DNA of 30,144 nucleotides, from assembly GCA_934101605.1 (NCBI GenBank), contig CAKORS010000003.1, positions 1 through 30,144 of the forward strand, given 5' to 3'. How positions within the stretch are numbered: the stretch's first letter is position 1; each line of letters starts with the position of its first letter. The stretch is from an uncultured Bacilli bacterium (lineage in GTDB: Bacteria; Bacillota_I; Bacilli_A; RF39; UBA660). A model generated the notes under the pieces. It saw only the letters and a program-made list of their open reading frames with translations, was not told the origin of the DNA and ran no database searches. Below, piece by piece: positions 15,675-23,640 of this stretch. Made by a program: the position numbers and the translations under genes.

Positions 15675-18064
15675 ATAAAAAGAAGTTGATTATTATAATA
15701 GTTATATTAATAATTTTAGGAATTGGAGCATATTTTGGAATAAGTTATGCTTTAAATGATTCTTATACAGTTTCTACAACTGTAAATAATAAAATTAAAA
15801 CAGGACATTTAAGTGGTGAGGTTGTGGTTGATACTAATCCAGATTTATCAAAACCAATATTTCCGGGGAACACTTTAAATAAGGTTGTTAAAGTTAAAAA
15901 TACTGGAACTATTGATGCTATAGTTAGAGTTAGTGTTATTAAAAAATGGGGTAGCTCTTTAGATAGTGATAATACTTTGGTTCAAACTGAGGCTGATAAA
16001 GCTTTAGCTACTGATAATATAACAATTAATTATAATACTACTAATTGGAAACAAATTGGTAATTACTATTATTATACTGATATATTAGCTAGTGATGAGA
16101 CAACACCGGTATTTTTAAATAGTTATAAACTAGATGCTGATACTGGCAATGCTTATCAAGGAAAATATGCTGAAGTAGTAGTTAATGTTGAACTTATTCA
16201 AGCTGGTGGTAATGCTTCCGAAACATTCTGGATGGTTTCTTATAGTGATTTAGGTATTACTGCTCCTGATACAAATAAAAACAATGTTTTGAATAATGCA
16301 GTTATATTTGTTAACCCAACTGATAAATTTGTAGTTCAAAATGGTGAAATAGATTTATTTGAGAATTTTGAGCAAATTGCCCCTGGAACATCTATTACTC
16401 AAACTATGACTATAAAAAATGAATATTCAAGTGATAAAGATATTTATTTAAAGGCTGATTTTGATTCTTCATCAATTGAAAGTAATGAGATGGTTAAAAA
16501 GTTATTATCTTATGCAACTATAACTATAAAAGAGAAGGGTGCAACAACAAATCTTTATAGTGGACCTATTTGGAGTGAAACTGAAGATACTATAAAGAAA
16601 GATATTAACTTAGGAACATTTACTAAAGATCAATCTAAAGATTTTTATGTAAAAATTACTATGCCTGGTGAACTTATAAATAATGAACTTAGTAATTTAT
16701 CAACAGATATTTACTGGACATTCTCAACTGAAATAACTGGTGATAGCTTTATTACAATAAACAAAAAAATTACAGACTTAGATTTAAAACAAAGCGATGC
16801 AACATTTATATATAAACTTACTGGTACTGATTTAGAAGGACAATCACATACATATTATAAAGCTTTAACTTTTGATAGTAGTAATTCATCAGATATGATA
16901 AAAGATGCTACTGGTAAGACTTTATCTGTAACATTTAGTGGATTACTTCCTGGAACTTATACTGCTACTGAAGAAAAGGTTTTAAAATATAGTGTTGGAT
17001 CTATTACAGATATAAGTGCTAATGCAACTGTTAGTGATAAATCTGTTACATTTGATTTAAGTAATACTTTATCAGGGTCTGCTACATTTGTAGGTGTTAG
17101 AACCAATGATTCTGTTCTTACTGATAATGCTATAGATTCGGGTAATTTCTTAGATTCAGACAGTTTCTATTTTGATTGGGAAGATTGTAGTGTATCTGGA
17201 GGAGTAGAAGTAGATAGCAGTAAAACTTGTGTAACTGGAGTTATAATTACTAAATATACAGGAAATAAAGCTAGTGTAACAGTGCCATCAACATTAGGTG
17301 GTAAGAATGTTACTGCTATTAAAGAAGGTGTTTTTACAGGTCATAGTGAAATGACTAATTTAAATTTACCTGATACTTTAATTTATATAGGATCAACAGC
17401 TTTAGATGAAACTGGTCTTACTTATTTAAATGTTCCAGCAAATCTTGAATATGTTGGAAGAAATGATGTTGCAAATATAGTTGCTATTATTCCTAATGAA
17501 TGTTCAGGTAGTACGTCACAACTATATAATATTGGGCAAAAAATGTTTGGTTCATTTTCATTCTATCAGGGGGGATGCTCACGTGATGATTCAACATGTA
17601 CAGAACCGTATAGGTATTCACATTATGCTGTATATACAGATGCTAGTTGTGAAGGAATACGATATGATTTTACATCTACAACAAATACAACAACAAATGA
17701 TACAAATGAAACAGTTACTGTTAATTATGCCACTATTAAAGGATATTTGAATACTCACTATAAGAAAGTTATAAAGGATTTGACTATTTCGTCTACATTT
17801 ACACAAGGTAATGGAATTGAGGTTTCAAATTATTATGTTTCGAAAATAGCTGCAAATGCATTTAATGATACAGTATTGGAAAGTGTTTATATTCCAAATT
17901 CAGTGACAGAAATTGGAGTGGAAGCATTTTATAATAATCCAAACCTTAAAACAATAACAATTAATAATTGTAAATCAAATGTTACTTTAGGTACTAATTG
18001 GAATACTGCAAACTATAATGGCCAAGAGGCTGAGGTTATTTGGATTGGTACTAATTGTAATTAA
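15671..18064 (+). CDS. Large modular TasA-like / Cna-B-like / BspA-type LRR surface protein
   Basis: 797-aa multidomain protein. Residues 1-28: signal helix ending GISYALNDSY. Residues about 30-180: TasA-like sandwich (IFPGNTLNKVVKVKNTGTID, ending VNVELIQAGG). Residues about 200-350: a second, related sandwich (IAPGTSITQTMTIKNEYS, ending YWTFSTEIT). Residues about 356-485: a Cna-B/SpaA-like prealbumin domain (FITINKKITD, then FSGLLPGTYTATEEKV). Residues about 498-797: BspA-type leucine-rich repeats (TVPSTLGGKNVTAIKEGVF, VYIPNSVTEIGVEAFYNN), ending VIWIGTNCN. Residues about 608-713, with five Cys, interrupt the repeats and use codons unlike the rest. There is no C-terminal anchor. The layout suggests a fibre base or shaft joined to an adhesive tip; this is inference. 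AGGTGA precedes the ATG, which overlaps the previous stop. Confidence 0.8.
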   Translation: MNKKKLIIIIVILIILGIGAYFGISYALNDSYTVSTTVNNKIKTGHLSGEVVVDTNPDLSKPIFPGNTLNKVVKVKNTGTIDAIVRVSVIKKWGSSLDSDNTLVQTEADKALATDNITINYNTTNWKQIGNYYYYTDILASDETTPVFLNSYKLDADTGNAYQGKYAEVVVNVELIQAGGNASETFWMVSYSDLGITAPDTNKNNVLNNAVIFVNPTDKFVVQNGEIDLFENFEQIAPGTSITQTMTIKNEYSSDKDIYLKADFDSSSIESNEMVKKLLSYATITIKEKGATTNLYSGPIWSETEDTIKKDINLGTFTKDQSKDFYVKITMPGELINNELSNLSTDIYWTFSTEITGDSFITINKKITDLDLKQSDATFIYKLTGTDLEGQSHTYYKALTFDSSNSSDMIKDATGKTLSVTFSGLLPGTYTATEEKVLKYSVGSITDISANATVSDKSVTFDLSNTLSGSATFVGVRTNDSVLTDNAIDSGNFLDSDSFYFDWEDCSVSGGVEVDSSKTCVTGVIITKYTGNKASVTVPSTLGGKNVTAIKEGVFTGHSEMTNLNLPDTLIYIGSTALDETGLTYLNVPANLEYVGRNDVANIVAIIPNECSGSTSQLYNIGQKMFGSFSFYQGGCSRDDSTCTEPYRYSHYAVYTDASCEGIRYDFTSTTNTTTNDTNETVTVNYATIKGYLNTHYKKVIKDLTISSTFTQGNGIEVSNYYVSKIAANAFNDTVLESVYIPNSVTEIGVEAFYNNPNLKTITINNCKSNVTLGTNWNTANYNGQEAEVIWIGTNCN

Positions 18065-18070
18065 TAATAT

Positions 18071-18105
18071 ATATTGTCTTCACCCTTTTAGAGTGAGGAC
18101 AATAT
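18071..18105 (+). other. Intercistronic stem-loop inside the TasA/LRR operon
   Basis: ATATTGTCTTCACCC (18071-18085) pairs with GAGTGAGGACAATAT (18091-18105) around a five-base loop, with one T-G wobble and one C-A mismatch. It is GC-richer than its surroundings and is followed only by TTTAAT, so it looks like a leaky terminator or an RNA processing/stability element rather than a full stop. No new promoter for the next gene is evident. Confidence 0.65.
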
Positions 18106-18124
18106 TTAATAAATGGTGAATAGC

Positions 18125-18670
18125 ATGAATAAAAATATAGGAAAAAATGTAATTATTATGTTTTCGCTTTCTCTGGTTTTATTATCAGGGATTGTTTCAG
18201 TTTCTTCTTCATATTTTACAAGTCAAATTAAAGATAGTGATAAATTTTCTACTGGAGTTATGAATGTTGATATTGTTGATGATACTGAAATTAATGATAT
18301 TACTTTAGAAAGTGGTACATCAATAATTAATTCTTTTACGGTTAACAATAATAATTCATCAATTTTTATTAGACCTCAATTTCAAATTGAGGCTTATGAT
18401 AGCACTTCATCATCTTTAATAACTGGTGATAGATTAGAACTTATTAGTAGTGTTTTAAAGGTATCTAATAATTCAACTTGTTCTACAAGTAATTCTATTA
18501 CTATTAGTAATAGTAAATTAATAGGTAGTTTAAATTCTATGAGACCTTCTACTTCTAGTACTAATTATATATGTTTAGCTCTTCCTAGTGATATAACTAG
18601 TTCTCAAAGAGCTATGTTGGGTAGCTTTAAATTAAAACTTAAAATAATTGCTACTCAATGGATAAAATAA
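18125..18670 (+). CDS. TasA/camelysin-like secreted protein 4
   Basis: 181 aa from ATG 18125, preceded by GGTGA at 18115-18119; the ATG at 18113 overlaps that site. Signal helix (about residues 6-27) then SVSSSYFTSQIKDSDKFSTG, with the S-Y-F-T context and the K-F-S-T-G stretch that recalls the A-T-F-A-S-G-T-L strand of TasA. The mature part is Ser/Thr/Asn-rich and beta-predicted, has two Cys (STCSTS and YICLALP), and ends LKLKIIATQWIK, close to the EATQW ending strand of TasA. Unlike the genes upstream it lies after the stem-loop, so its level may differ from theirs. Twelve bases separate its stop from the next start. Confidence 0.78.
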   Translation: MNKNIGKNVIIMFSLSLVLLSGIVSVSSSYFTSQIKDSDKFSTGVMNVDIVDDTEINDITLESGTSIINSFTVNNNNSSIFIRPQFQIEAYDSTSSSLITGDRLELISSVLKVSNNSTCSTSNSITISNSKLIGSLNSMRPSTSSTNYICLALPSDITSSQRAMLGSFKLKLKIIATQWIK

Positions 18671-18681
18671 TGGAGGATAGT

Positions 18682-19938
18682 ATGGTGTATGTAATTGTAT
18701 CAATAATTTTATTGTTAGTATTTATATTTTTAGTATTATCCTATATTAATGATTGGATTAAAGATAAAAAGTTATTATATTCTATAGGCGGTTTTGTTAT
18801 AGTTACTTTTTTATTTATTTTATTTTGTTATGTTAGAAAATCTTATGCTTTATTTAGTGTAGAAACAAATGAAATAGAGTATAATGTAACAGTTCCTAAT
18901 GAATGGTTATATAGAGAATGTAGTAGCGGTGGTGAGAGTATTTGTGATTCTGGAACTTATGTCATAACAGGATATAATGGAAGTGATACGATTCTTACTT
19001 TTCCTTCAGAAATTAATGGAGTTAAGGTATCTTCAATAAGTAATGGTTCTTCTGCTATATCTGGTAGTGTTGGTAATGTAAAGTCTATTATCATACCTGA
19101 AGGATATGTTTATATAGGAAACTATGCATTTTATCAACATAGTAATATTAAAACTGTTACATTACCAGAAAGTTTAAAATGGGTTGGAAATTCTGCTTTT
19201 TTATCAACTGGAATTACATCTGTAATAGTTCCATCTAATGTTGAATCTATTGGGGCTAGTGCTTTTATTGGAGTTAGTATGGCAGACGTGACAATAAAGG
19301 GAAAATGTGGATTAGGTGATTTTAAAGTTTATGGAACCAGTACTAATCGGACTATAGCTTCTGTTTTTGGTAGTGGGGTTACTGCTAAGTTTCCAGATTG
19401 TAAATTTACTTATGAATTATGTAATGGTGGTATAGCGACTGGTTCTGGATGTGAGAATGATACTTATGTTATAACTGGGTTTACGGAGAAAGCAACATCA
19501 CTGAAACCACATCCACAAATACCAATAAAAATAAACGGGAAATATGTTTCGTCAGTTTACAATAATGGAGAAGCTTTAAATAATTTATCGGATACAAGTT
19601 CAATTGTTTTTGCTCAAGATAGTGATAGCAGGGTATACACTATAGGTGTTGGAGCATTTAAAGGAACAACAACTTCTAAGAATGTTTATAAGATAACTTT
19701 GCCACCAAATTTAAAAACTATAAATTCTAATGCATTTGATTATACAAAGTTTTCTACTATTACCATACCGTCAAGTGTTGAAACTATGGTAAGAGGTGCT
19801 TTTTTAGGAAACACAAATTTAAAGACGATTAATATAGAAGGAAAATGTTCAAGCGATTATTCAGTTAGTTGGAGTACCTCTGCATGGGGTGGTGCTGATG
19901 ATAAAGTTATTAATTGGTTAGGCACTAATTGTAGTTAA
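18682..19938 (+). CDS. Membrane-tethered BspA-type LRR protein with TasA-like signal context
   Basis: 418 aa from ATG 18682, chosen because GGAGG (18672-18676) lies five bases upstream; the ATG at 18658 is inside the previous gene. Two hydrophobic helices (about residues 2-22 and 34-51) are followed by RKSYALFSVETNEIEYNVTV, the same S-Y-A-x-F/Y-x-S context as the TasA-like proteins, so the second helix may be a SipW-type signal. The outside part is two copies of one module: a C...C...TYVITG(Y/F) head (CSSGGESICDSGTYVITGYN; CNGGIATGSGC then TYVITGF), a P..I..NGK.V.S.. strand, then LRR_5 repeats (IIIPEGYVYIGNYAFYQHSN, TIPSSVETMVRGAFLGNTNL). It ends VINWLGTNCS, nearly the same as the 797-aa protein. 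Bases 19480-19660 use unusual codons. Probably a surface adhesin; ligand unknown. Confidence 0.8.
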   Translation: MVYVIVSIILLLVFIFLVLSYINDWIKDKKLLYSIGGFVIVTFLFILFCYVRKSYALFSVETNEIEYNVTVPNEWLYRECSSGGESICDSGTYVITGYNGSDTILTFPSEINGVKVSSISNGSSAISGSVGNVKSIIIPEGYVYIGNYAFYQHSNIKTVTLPESLKWVGNSAFLSTGITSVIVPSNVESIGASAFIGVSMADVTIKGKCGLGDFKVYGTSTNRTIASVFGSGVTAKFPDCKFTYELCNGGIATGSGCENDTYVITGFTEKATSLKPHPQIPIKINGKYVSSVYNNGEALNNLSDTSSIVFAQDSDSRVYTIGVGAFKGTTTSKNVYKITLPPNLKTINSNAFDYTKFSTITIPSSVETMVRGAFLGNTNLKTINIEGKCSSDYSVSWSTSAWGGADDKVINWLGTNCS

Positions 19939-19944
19939 CTTAAG

Positions 19945-19971
19945 GAATAGAATTGTTTCTATTCTTTTTTT
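19945..19971 (+). terminator. Terminator of the TasA/LRR operon
   Basis: GAATAGAA (19945-19952), TTGT loop, TTCTATTC (19957-19964), seven T. Starts seven bases after the stop codon. Confidence 0.88.
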
Positions 19972-19981
19972 GTTATATAAT
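19953..19981 (+). promoter_or_regulatory. Promoter of the PFOR gene, overlapping the preceding terminator
   Basis: TTGTTT (19953-19958), 17-base spacer, TATAAT (19976-19981). The -35 box is the loop and first arm bases of the upstream terminator. Predicted start near 19988, so the leader is about 9 nt and AGGTGA (19987-19992) lies at its very 5' end. Confidence 0.6.
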
Positions 19982-19996
19982 GTAGTAGGTGATATG

Positions 19997-22900
19997 ATGA
20001 AATATGAAATATTAGATGGAAATAAAGCTTGTAGTTTAGTCTCTTATATGTTTAGTGAGGCTGCTTGTATTTATCCAATTACTCCAGCTTCTACAATGGC
20101 TGAAAATGTTGATGTTTTTGCATCAAGTGGTAAAACAAACTTTTTTGGTGATAAAGTAAAAGTTGTTGAGATGCAAAGTGAAGCTGGTGCTATAGCTGCA
20201 GTTCATGGAATGCTTACTAATGGAGTTTTGGCTACTACTTATACTGCTAGTCAAGGTCTTCTTTTAATGATTCCTAATATGTATAAAATAGCTGGGGAGC
20301 TTTTACCTTGTGTTATAAATGTTGCTGCTAGAACTATTGCAACTCATGCTTTATCAATTATGGGAGATCATTCTGATATCTATGCTACAAGATCTACAGG
20401 ATTTGCTATTATTGCTTCTTCAAGTGTAGAAGAGATACAAGCTATTACATCTGTTGCATATTTATCAACTTTAAAGGGAAGAATTCCTTTTGTAAACTTT
20501 TTTGATGGTTTTAGAACTAGTCATGAATATAATAAAGTTTCTTTATTAAATATGAAAAAGGTTAAGAAGCTTATTGATAAAGATTCTTTAGATCAATTTA
20601 GAAATAGATCTATGGATATTGATAATCCTACTACTAGAGGAACAAATGAAGGAGATAGTATTTATTTTCAAACTGTAGAATCTAGAAATAGATTTTATAA
20701 TGAATTGCCTGATATTGTTAATAGTTATATGGAAGATATTAATGATATAAGTGGACTTAATTTAAAACCTTTTAATTATTATGGATCTAAAAAGGCTACT
20801 AAAGTTATAGTAGCAATGGGTTCTGTTTGTTCTACTGTAAGAGAACTTATAGAAAAGCTTAATGATGATTCTTTAGGACTTATTGAGGTTCATTTATATA
20901 GACCATTTTCTAAAGACTATTTCTTAAATGTTTTACCTAGAGGGGTTAAGAAAATAGCTGTATTAGATAGAACTAAGGAAGCTGGTAGTGTAGGAGAGCC
21001 TTTATATTTAGATGTTTGTGAAGTGATAAAAAAAGAAAATTTAAATATAGATGTAGTTGGAGGAAGATATGGTTTAAGTAGTAAAGATACTACTTTAAAT
21101 GATATTGAGACTGCATATAAATATTTAGATAAGGCTGCTAGTCGTAATTTTACTATAGGTATAACTGATGATGTTACTAAACTTAGTTTAAAACCTACTA
21201 ATACTAAATTTAATGATGATTGTTTTGATATGCTTATTTATGGGTACGGTTCTGATGGAATGATTACAGCATCTAAAGATATATTGAAAATTGTAGGATA
21301 TAAAGATTTTGTTCAGGGATATTTTTATTATGATTCTAAGAAGTCTGGTGGTCTTACTATAAGTCATTTAAGATTTGATAATAAGAAAATAGATAAGCCT
21401 TATTATGTTAAGAATCCATCTTTTGTTGTTGTTTCTAAAGATACTTATTTAAGACGTTATGATGTTTTGGACGGAATCAAAGAGGAAGGAGTATTCTTAC
21501 TTAATACTGAGTATTCTAAAGATAAGCTTTCTTATATATTACCTTTAGAGGTTATTAATACAATAAAGAAAAAGAAATTAAAATTTTATATTATAAATGC
21601 TTCTAAAATAGCAAGAGATAATAATATTCCTACTAAGATAAGTATGATTATGGAAACGGCTATTATTCATTTAAATAGTTTTATTAATGAGGGTAGAGCT
21701 AAAAAACAAATAATAGATATGATTCATAATAATTTTGATCGTAAGGGTAGTGATGTTGTTAATTCTAATATTAATGCTGTTTCTGATGCATTAAAATATT
21801 TAGAGTGTGTAGATATTAAAGATATTGATAGTGATATCGTAATGGAAGAAGTTGATGATTCTATTTTCTCTTATTTAGAACATAATAAAGGAGATTTACT
21901 TCCTGTTTCTAGTTTCTTAAACCGAGAAAATGGAACTTTTGAACCTAGTTTATCTAGACTTGAAAAACGTGGTATTGCAAGTTTATTACCTTATTATGAT
22001 AGTAAGAAATGTATAGGGTGTAATTTATGTTCTTTTGTTTGTCCTCATGCTGTTATTAGACCATATCTTTTGGATGATCAAGAAGTTTTAAATGCTCCTA
22101 GTTGTGTTAAGGAAAATATTAGAGATGAAAGAGGTAGTGATTATAAATTTAGTATTGGTATTTCTCCTTTAGATTGCACTGGATGTGGTTTATGTGCAGG
22201 TGTTTGTCCTACTAAGGCTCTTAGCATGAAGAAATTTAATGAAGAGTGTGAAAACTTATTAGAATCATATAATTATTTACAAACAGTTAGTCAGAAAAAA
22301 CTTGATGTAAAGCCTAATGTTAAGAGTATAGGTTTTGTAAAACCTAAATTTGAATTTAGTGGAGCTTGTAGTGGCTGTGGTGAAACTCCATATTTAAAAC
22401 TTTTAACTCAATTATTTGGGGATAATTTAATTATAGCTAATGCTACTGGTTGTTCATCTATATATGGTGCTAGTGTTCCTAATACTCCTTATAGTGTGCC
22501 ATGGGCTAATTCTTTATTTGAAGATAATGCTGAATTTGGATATGGAATGAGATTATCCGAGGATTTTATGCAAGAAAAAATAAAAAAAGTTATGAGAGAT
22601 AATTTAGAAAAATTAAATTCTCATAACAAAGAACTTGCATTAATGTATTTAAATAATTATTCTAAAGAAGTATCAGTTAAGGTTTATAATGAGTTAGATT
22701 ATGATGACTTTAAAGAAATGATTCCTCTTAAGAAGTATATAAAAGAAAAAAGTATTTGGGCTATCGGTGGAGATGGTTGGGCTTATGATATAGGATTTTC
22801 TGGTATTGATCATGTTATTGCTAATAATGAAAATATAAATATTTTAGTATTAGATACAGAGGTTTATTCTAATACTGGAGGCCAATCTTCTAAATCAACA

Positions 22901-23356
22901 AGACTTGGGGCGGTTGCTAAATTTGCTAAAGATGGCAAGAAAACTCCTAAGAAAGATTTAGCAAAGATTGCTCTTACTTATCCTAATTGTTATGTTGCAA
23001 CAGTATCTTTAGGAGCTAATTATAATCAAGTTATAAAAGCTTTTAATGAGGCTAATAACTATAATGGACCATCAATTATAATTGCTTATGCTCCATGTAT
23101 TGCTCATGGTATTAGAACAGGAATGAAAGATTCTATAAAGGAAGAAAAACTAGTTGTGGATTCTGGATATTTTCCATTATTTAGATATAATCCAACTGAT
23201 AATAAATTTAATTTAGATAGTAAGGCTGATTTTAAATTATACGATGAGATATTTGAAAGAGAAAATAGATATTTTATTAATAAAGATAGTGAATTATTAG
23301 AATTAAATAAGAAAGAAGCTATGAAAAGATTTAGTGATTATGAAAATAAAGACTAA
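19997..23356 (+). CDS. nifJ: Pyruvate:ferredoxin (flavodoxin) oxidoreductase
   Basis: Single-chain homodimeric PFOR, which oxidises pyruvate with CoA to acetyl-CoA and CO2 and passes electrons to ferredoxin or flavodoxin; it marks anaerobic metabolism. The product is 1119 aa, a little below the usual 1170-1200. Domain I starts with EAACIYPITPASTMAE, then the pyrimidine-binding part with VVEMQSEAGAI and TYTASQGLLLMIPNMYKI. The inserted 2[4Fe-4S] ferredoxin domain has CIGCNLCSFVCP (about 672) and CTGCGLCAGVCP (about 727). The TPP domain has CSGCGETPY, GDGWAYDIGFSGIDH (about 925) and SNTGGQSSKST. I chose ATG 19997 over the adjacent ATG 19994 and the upstream TTG because AGGTGA then sits four bases away. 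Single-gene transcript with its own promoter and terminator. Confidence 0.96.
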   Translation: MKYEILDGNKACSLVSYMFSEAACIYPITPASTMAENVDVFASSGKTNFFGDKVKVVEMQSEAGAIAAVHGMLTNGVLATTYTASQGLLLMIPNMYKIAGELLPCVINVAARTIATHALSIMGDHSDIYATRSTGFAIIASSSVEEIQAITSVAYLSTLKGRIPFVNFFDGFRTSHEYNKVSLLNMKKVKKLIDKDSLDQFRNRSMDIDNPTTRGTNEGDSIYFQTVESRNRFYNELPDIVNSYMEDINDISGLNLKPFNYYGSKKATKVIVAMGSVCSTVRELIEKLNDDSLGLIEVHLYRPFSKDYFLNVLPRGVKKIAVLDRTKEAGSVGEPLYLDVCEVIKKENLNIDVVGGRYGLSSKDTTLNDIETAYKYLDKAASRNFTIGITDDVTKLSLKPTNTKFNDDCFDMLIYGYGSDGMITASKDILKIVGYKDFVQGYFYYDSKKSGGLTISHLRFDNKKIDKPYYVKNPSFVVVSKDTYLRRYDVLDGIKEEGVFLLNTEYSKDKLSYILPLEVINTIKKKKLKFYIINASKIARDNNIPTKISMIMETAIIHLNSFINEGRAKKQIIDMIHNNFDRKGSDVVNSNINAVSDALKYLECVDIKDIDSDIVMEEVDDSIFSYLEHNKGDLLPVSSFLNRENGTFEPSLSRLEKRGIASLLPYYDSKKCIGCNLCSFVCPHAVIRPYLLDDQEVLNAPSCVKENIRDERGSDYKFSIGISPLDCTGCGLCAGVCPTKALSMKKFNEECENLLESYNYLQTVSQKKLDVKPNVKSIGFVKPKFEFSGACSGCGETPYLKLLTQLFGDNLIIANATGCSSIYGASVPNTPYSVPWANSLFEDNAEFGYGMRLSEDFMQEKIKKVMRDNLEKLNSHNKELALMYLNNYSKEVSVKVYNELDYDDFKEMIPLKKYIKEKSIWAIGGDGWAYDIGFSGIDHVIANNENINILVLDTEVYSNTGGQSSKSTRLGAVAKFAKDGKKTPKKDLAKIALTYPNCYVATVSLGANYNQVIKAFNEANNYNGPSIIIAYAPCIAHGIRTGMKDSIKEEKLVVDSGYFPLFRYNPTDNKFNLDSKADFKLYDEIFERENRYFINKDSELLELNKKEAMKRFSDYENKD

Positions 23357-23365
23357 GTCTTTTTT
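23348..23365 (+). terminator. Short terminator over the PFOR stop codon
   Basis: AAAGAC (23348-23353), loop TAA which is the stop codon, GTCTTT (23357-23362), T to 23365. The three-base loop and six-pair stem make it weak, but its position fits the pattern of the other genes here. Confidence 0.55.
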
Positions 23366-23389
23366 ATATTAATATTTTAATTTTTAGAC

Positions 23390-23424
23390 AAAAAAAGAAG
23401 TCGTACCCCCTGAGGAACGACTTC
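23390..23424 (-). terminator. Intrinsic terminator of the - strand small RNA
   Basis: Eight-pair perfect GC-containing stem (23397-23404 with 23417-23424) followed on the - strand by seven T (23396 down to 23390). On the + strand the stem is followed by AATAAAAAG, not by T, so orientation is clear. Confidence 0.85.
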
Positions 23425-23493
23425 AATAAAAAGAATAAAAAGGGGTTGGCTAGTGTGATACTAGCATCCAATTCGCCTAAAACCGAATTGGTG
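23390..23493 (-). ncRNA. Candidate small structured RNA, - strand, about 104 nt
   Basis: No ORF fits this gap. Read on the - strand from about 23493: hairpin 1, CCAATTCG / CGAATTGG with an 8-base loop (23468-23491); hairpin 2, GCTAGT / ACTAGC with a 5-base loop (23449-23465); a single-stranded CAACCCC (+ strand 23442-23448); a U-rich linker; hairpin 3, GAAGTCGT / ACGACTTC with a 12-base loop containing CAGGGGGT (23397-23424); then seven T. The CCCC stretch can pair with the GGGGG in the third loop to form a pseudoknot, which would compete with or lock the terminator. A consensus promoter lies at the right distance upstream. I do not recognise the family: it is not tmRNA, 6S, SRP or a T-box by motif. 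Confidence 0.72.
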
Positions 23494-23499
23494 ATTTTT

Positions 23500-23527
23500 A
23501 TTATAATCGAAATATGTAAAATGTCAA
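23500..23527 (-). promoter_or_regulatory. Consensus housekeeping promoter of the small RNA
   Basis: On the - strand TTGACA (23527-23522), 16-base spacer, TATAAT (23505-23500). Both hexamers are exact consensus, the only such pair noticed in the window; all protein-gene promoters here have degenerate -35 boxes. This predicts strong, constitutive transcription starting near 23493. Confidence 0.82.
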
Positions 23528-23640
23528 CAGTTTTTTTAAAAATTAATTGTGTAAAGTTAATAAATTTTTTATAAATTATGTTTTATAAATTGTATTTTAA
23601 TGGTAGAATATTAGTATAGTAAAAGATATGAGGGGAAAGT

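Noticed and set aside
17481..17750. Alternative-frame ORF of 89 codons and an antisense ORF of 62 codons inside the large LRR gene
   Set aside because: No ribosome-binding site and low-complexity products; they arise from the odd composition of the insert in the real frame.
13905..19938. Diversity-generating retroelement behind the LRR variation
   Set aside because: No reverse transcriptase, template repeat or Avd-type gene is present in the window.
15671..19938. Sortase signal on the LRR proteins
   Set aside because: Both end in WxGTNC plus one residue, with no LPXTG/NPKTG motif or C-terminal hydrophobic helix.
23397..23491. The three hairpins as a + strand riboswitch for the cadherin-like gene
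   Set aside because: The promoter consensus and the T tract after hairpin 3 are both on the - strand, and about 150 bases separate the hairpins from the + strand gene.
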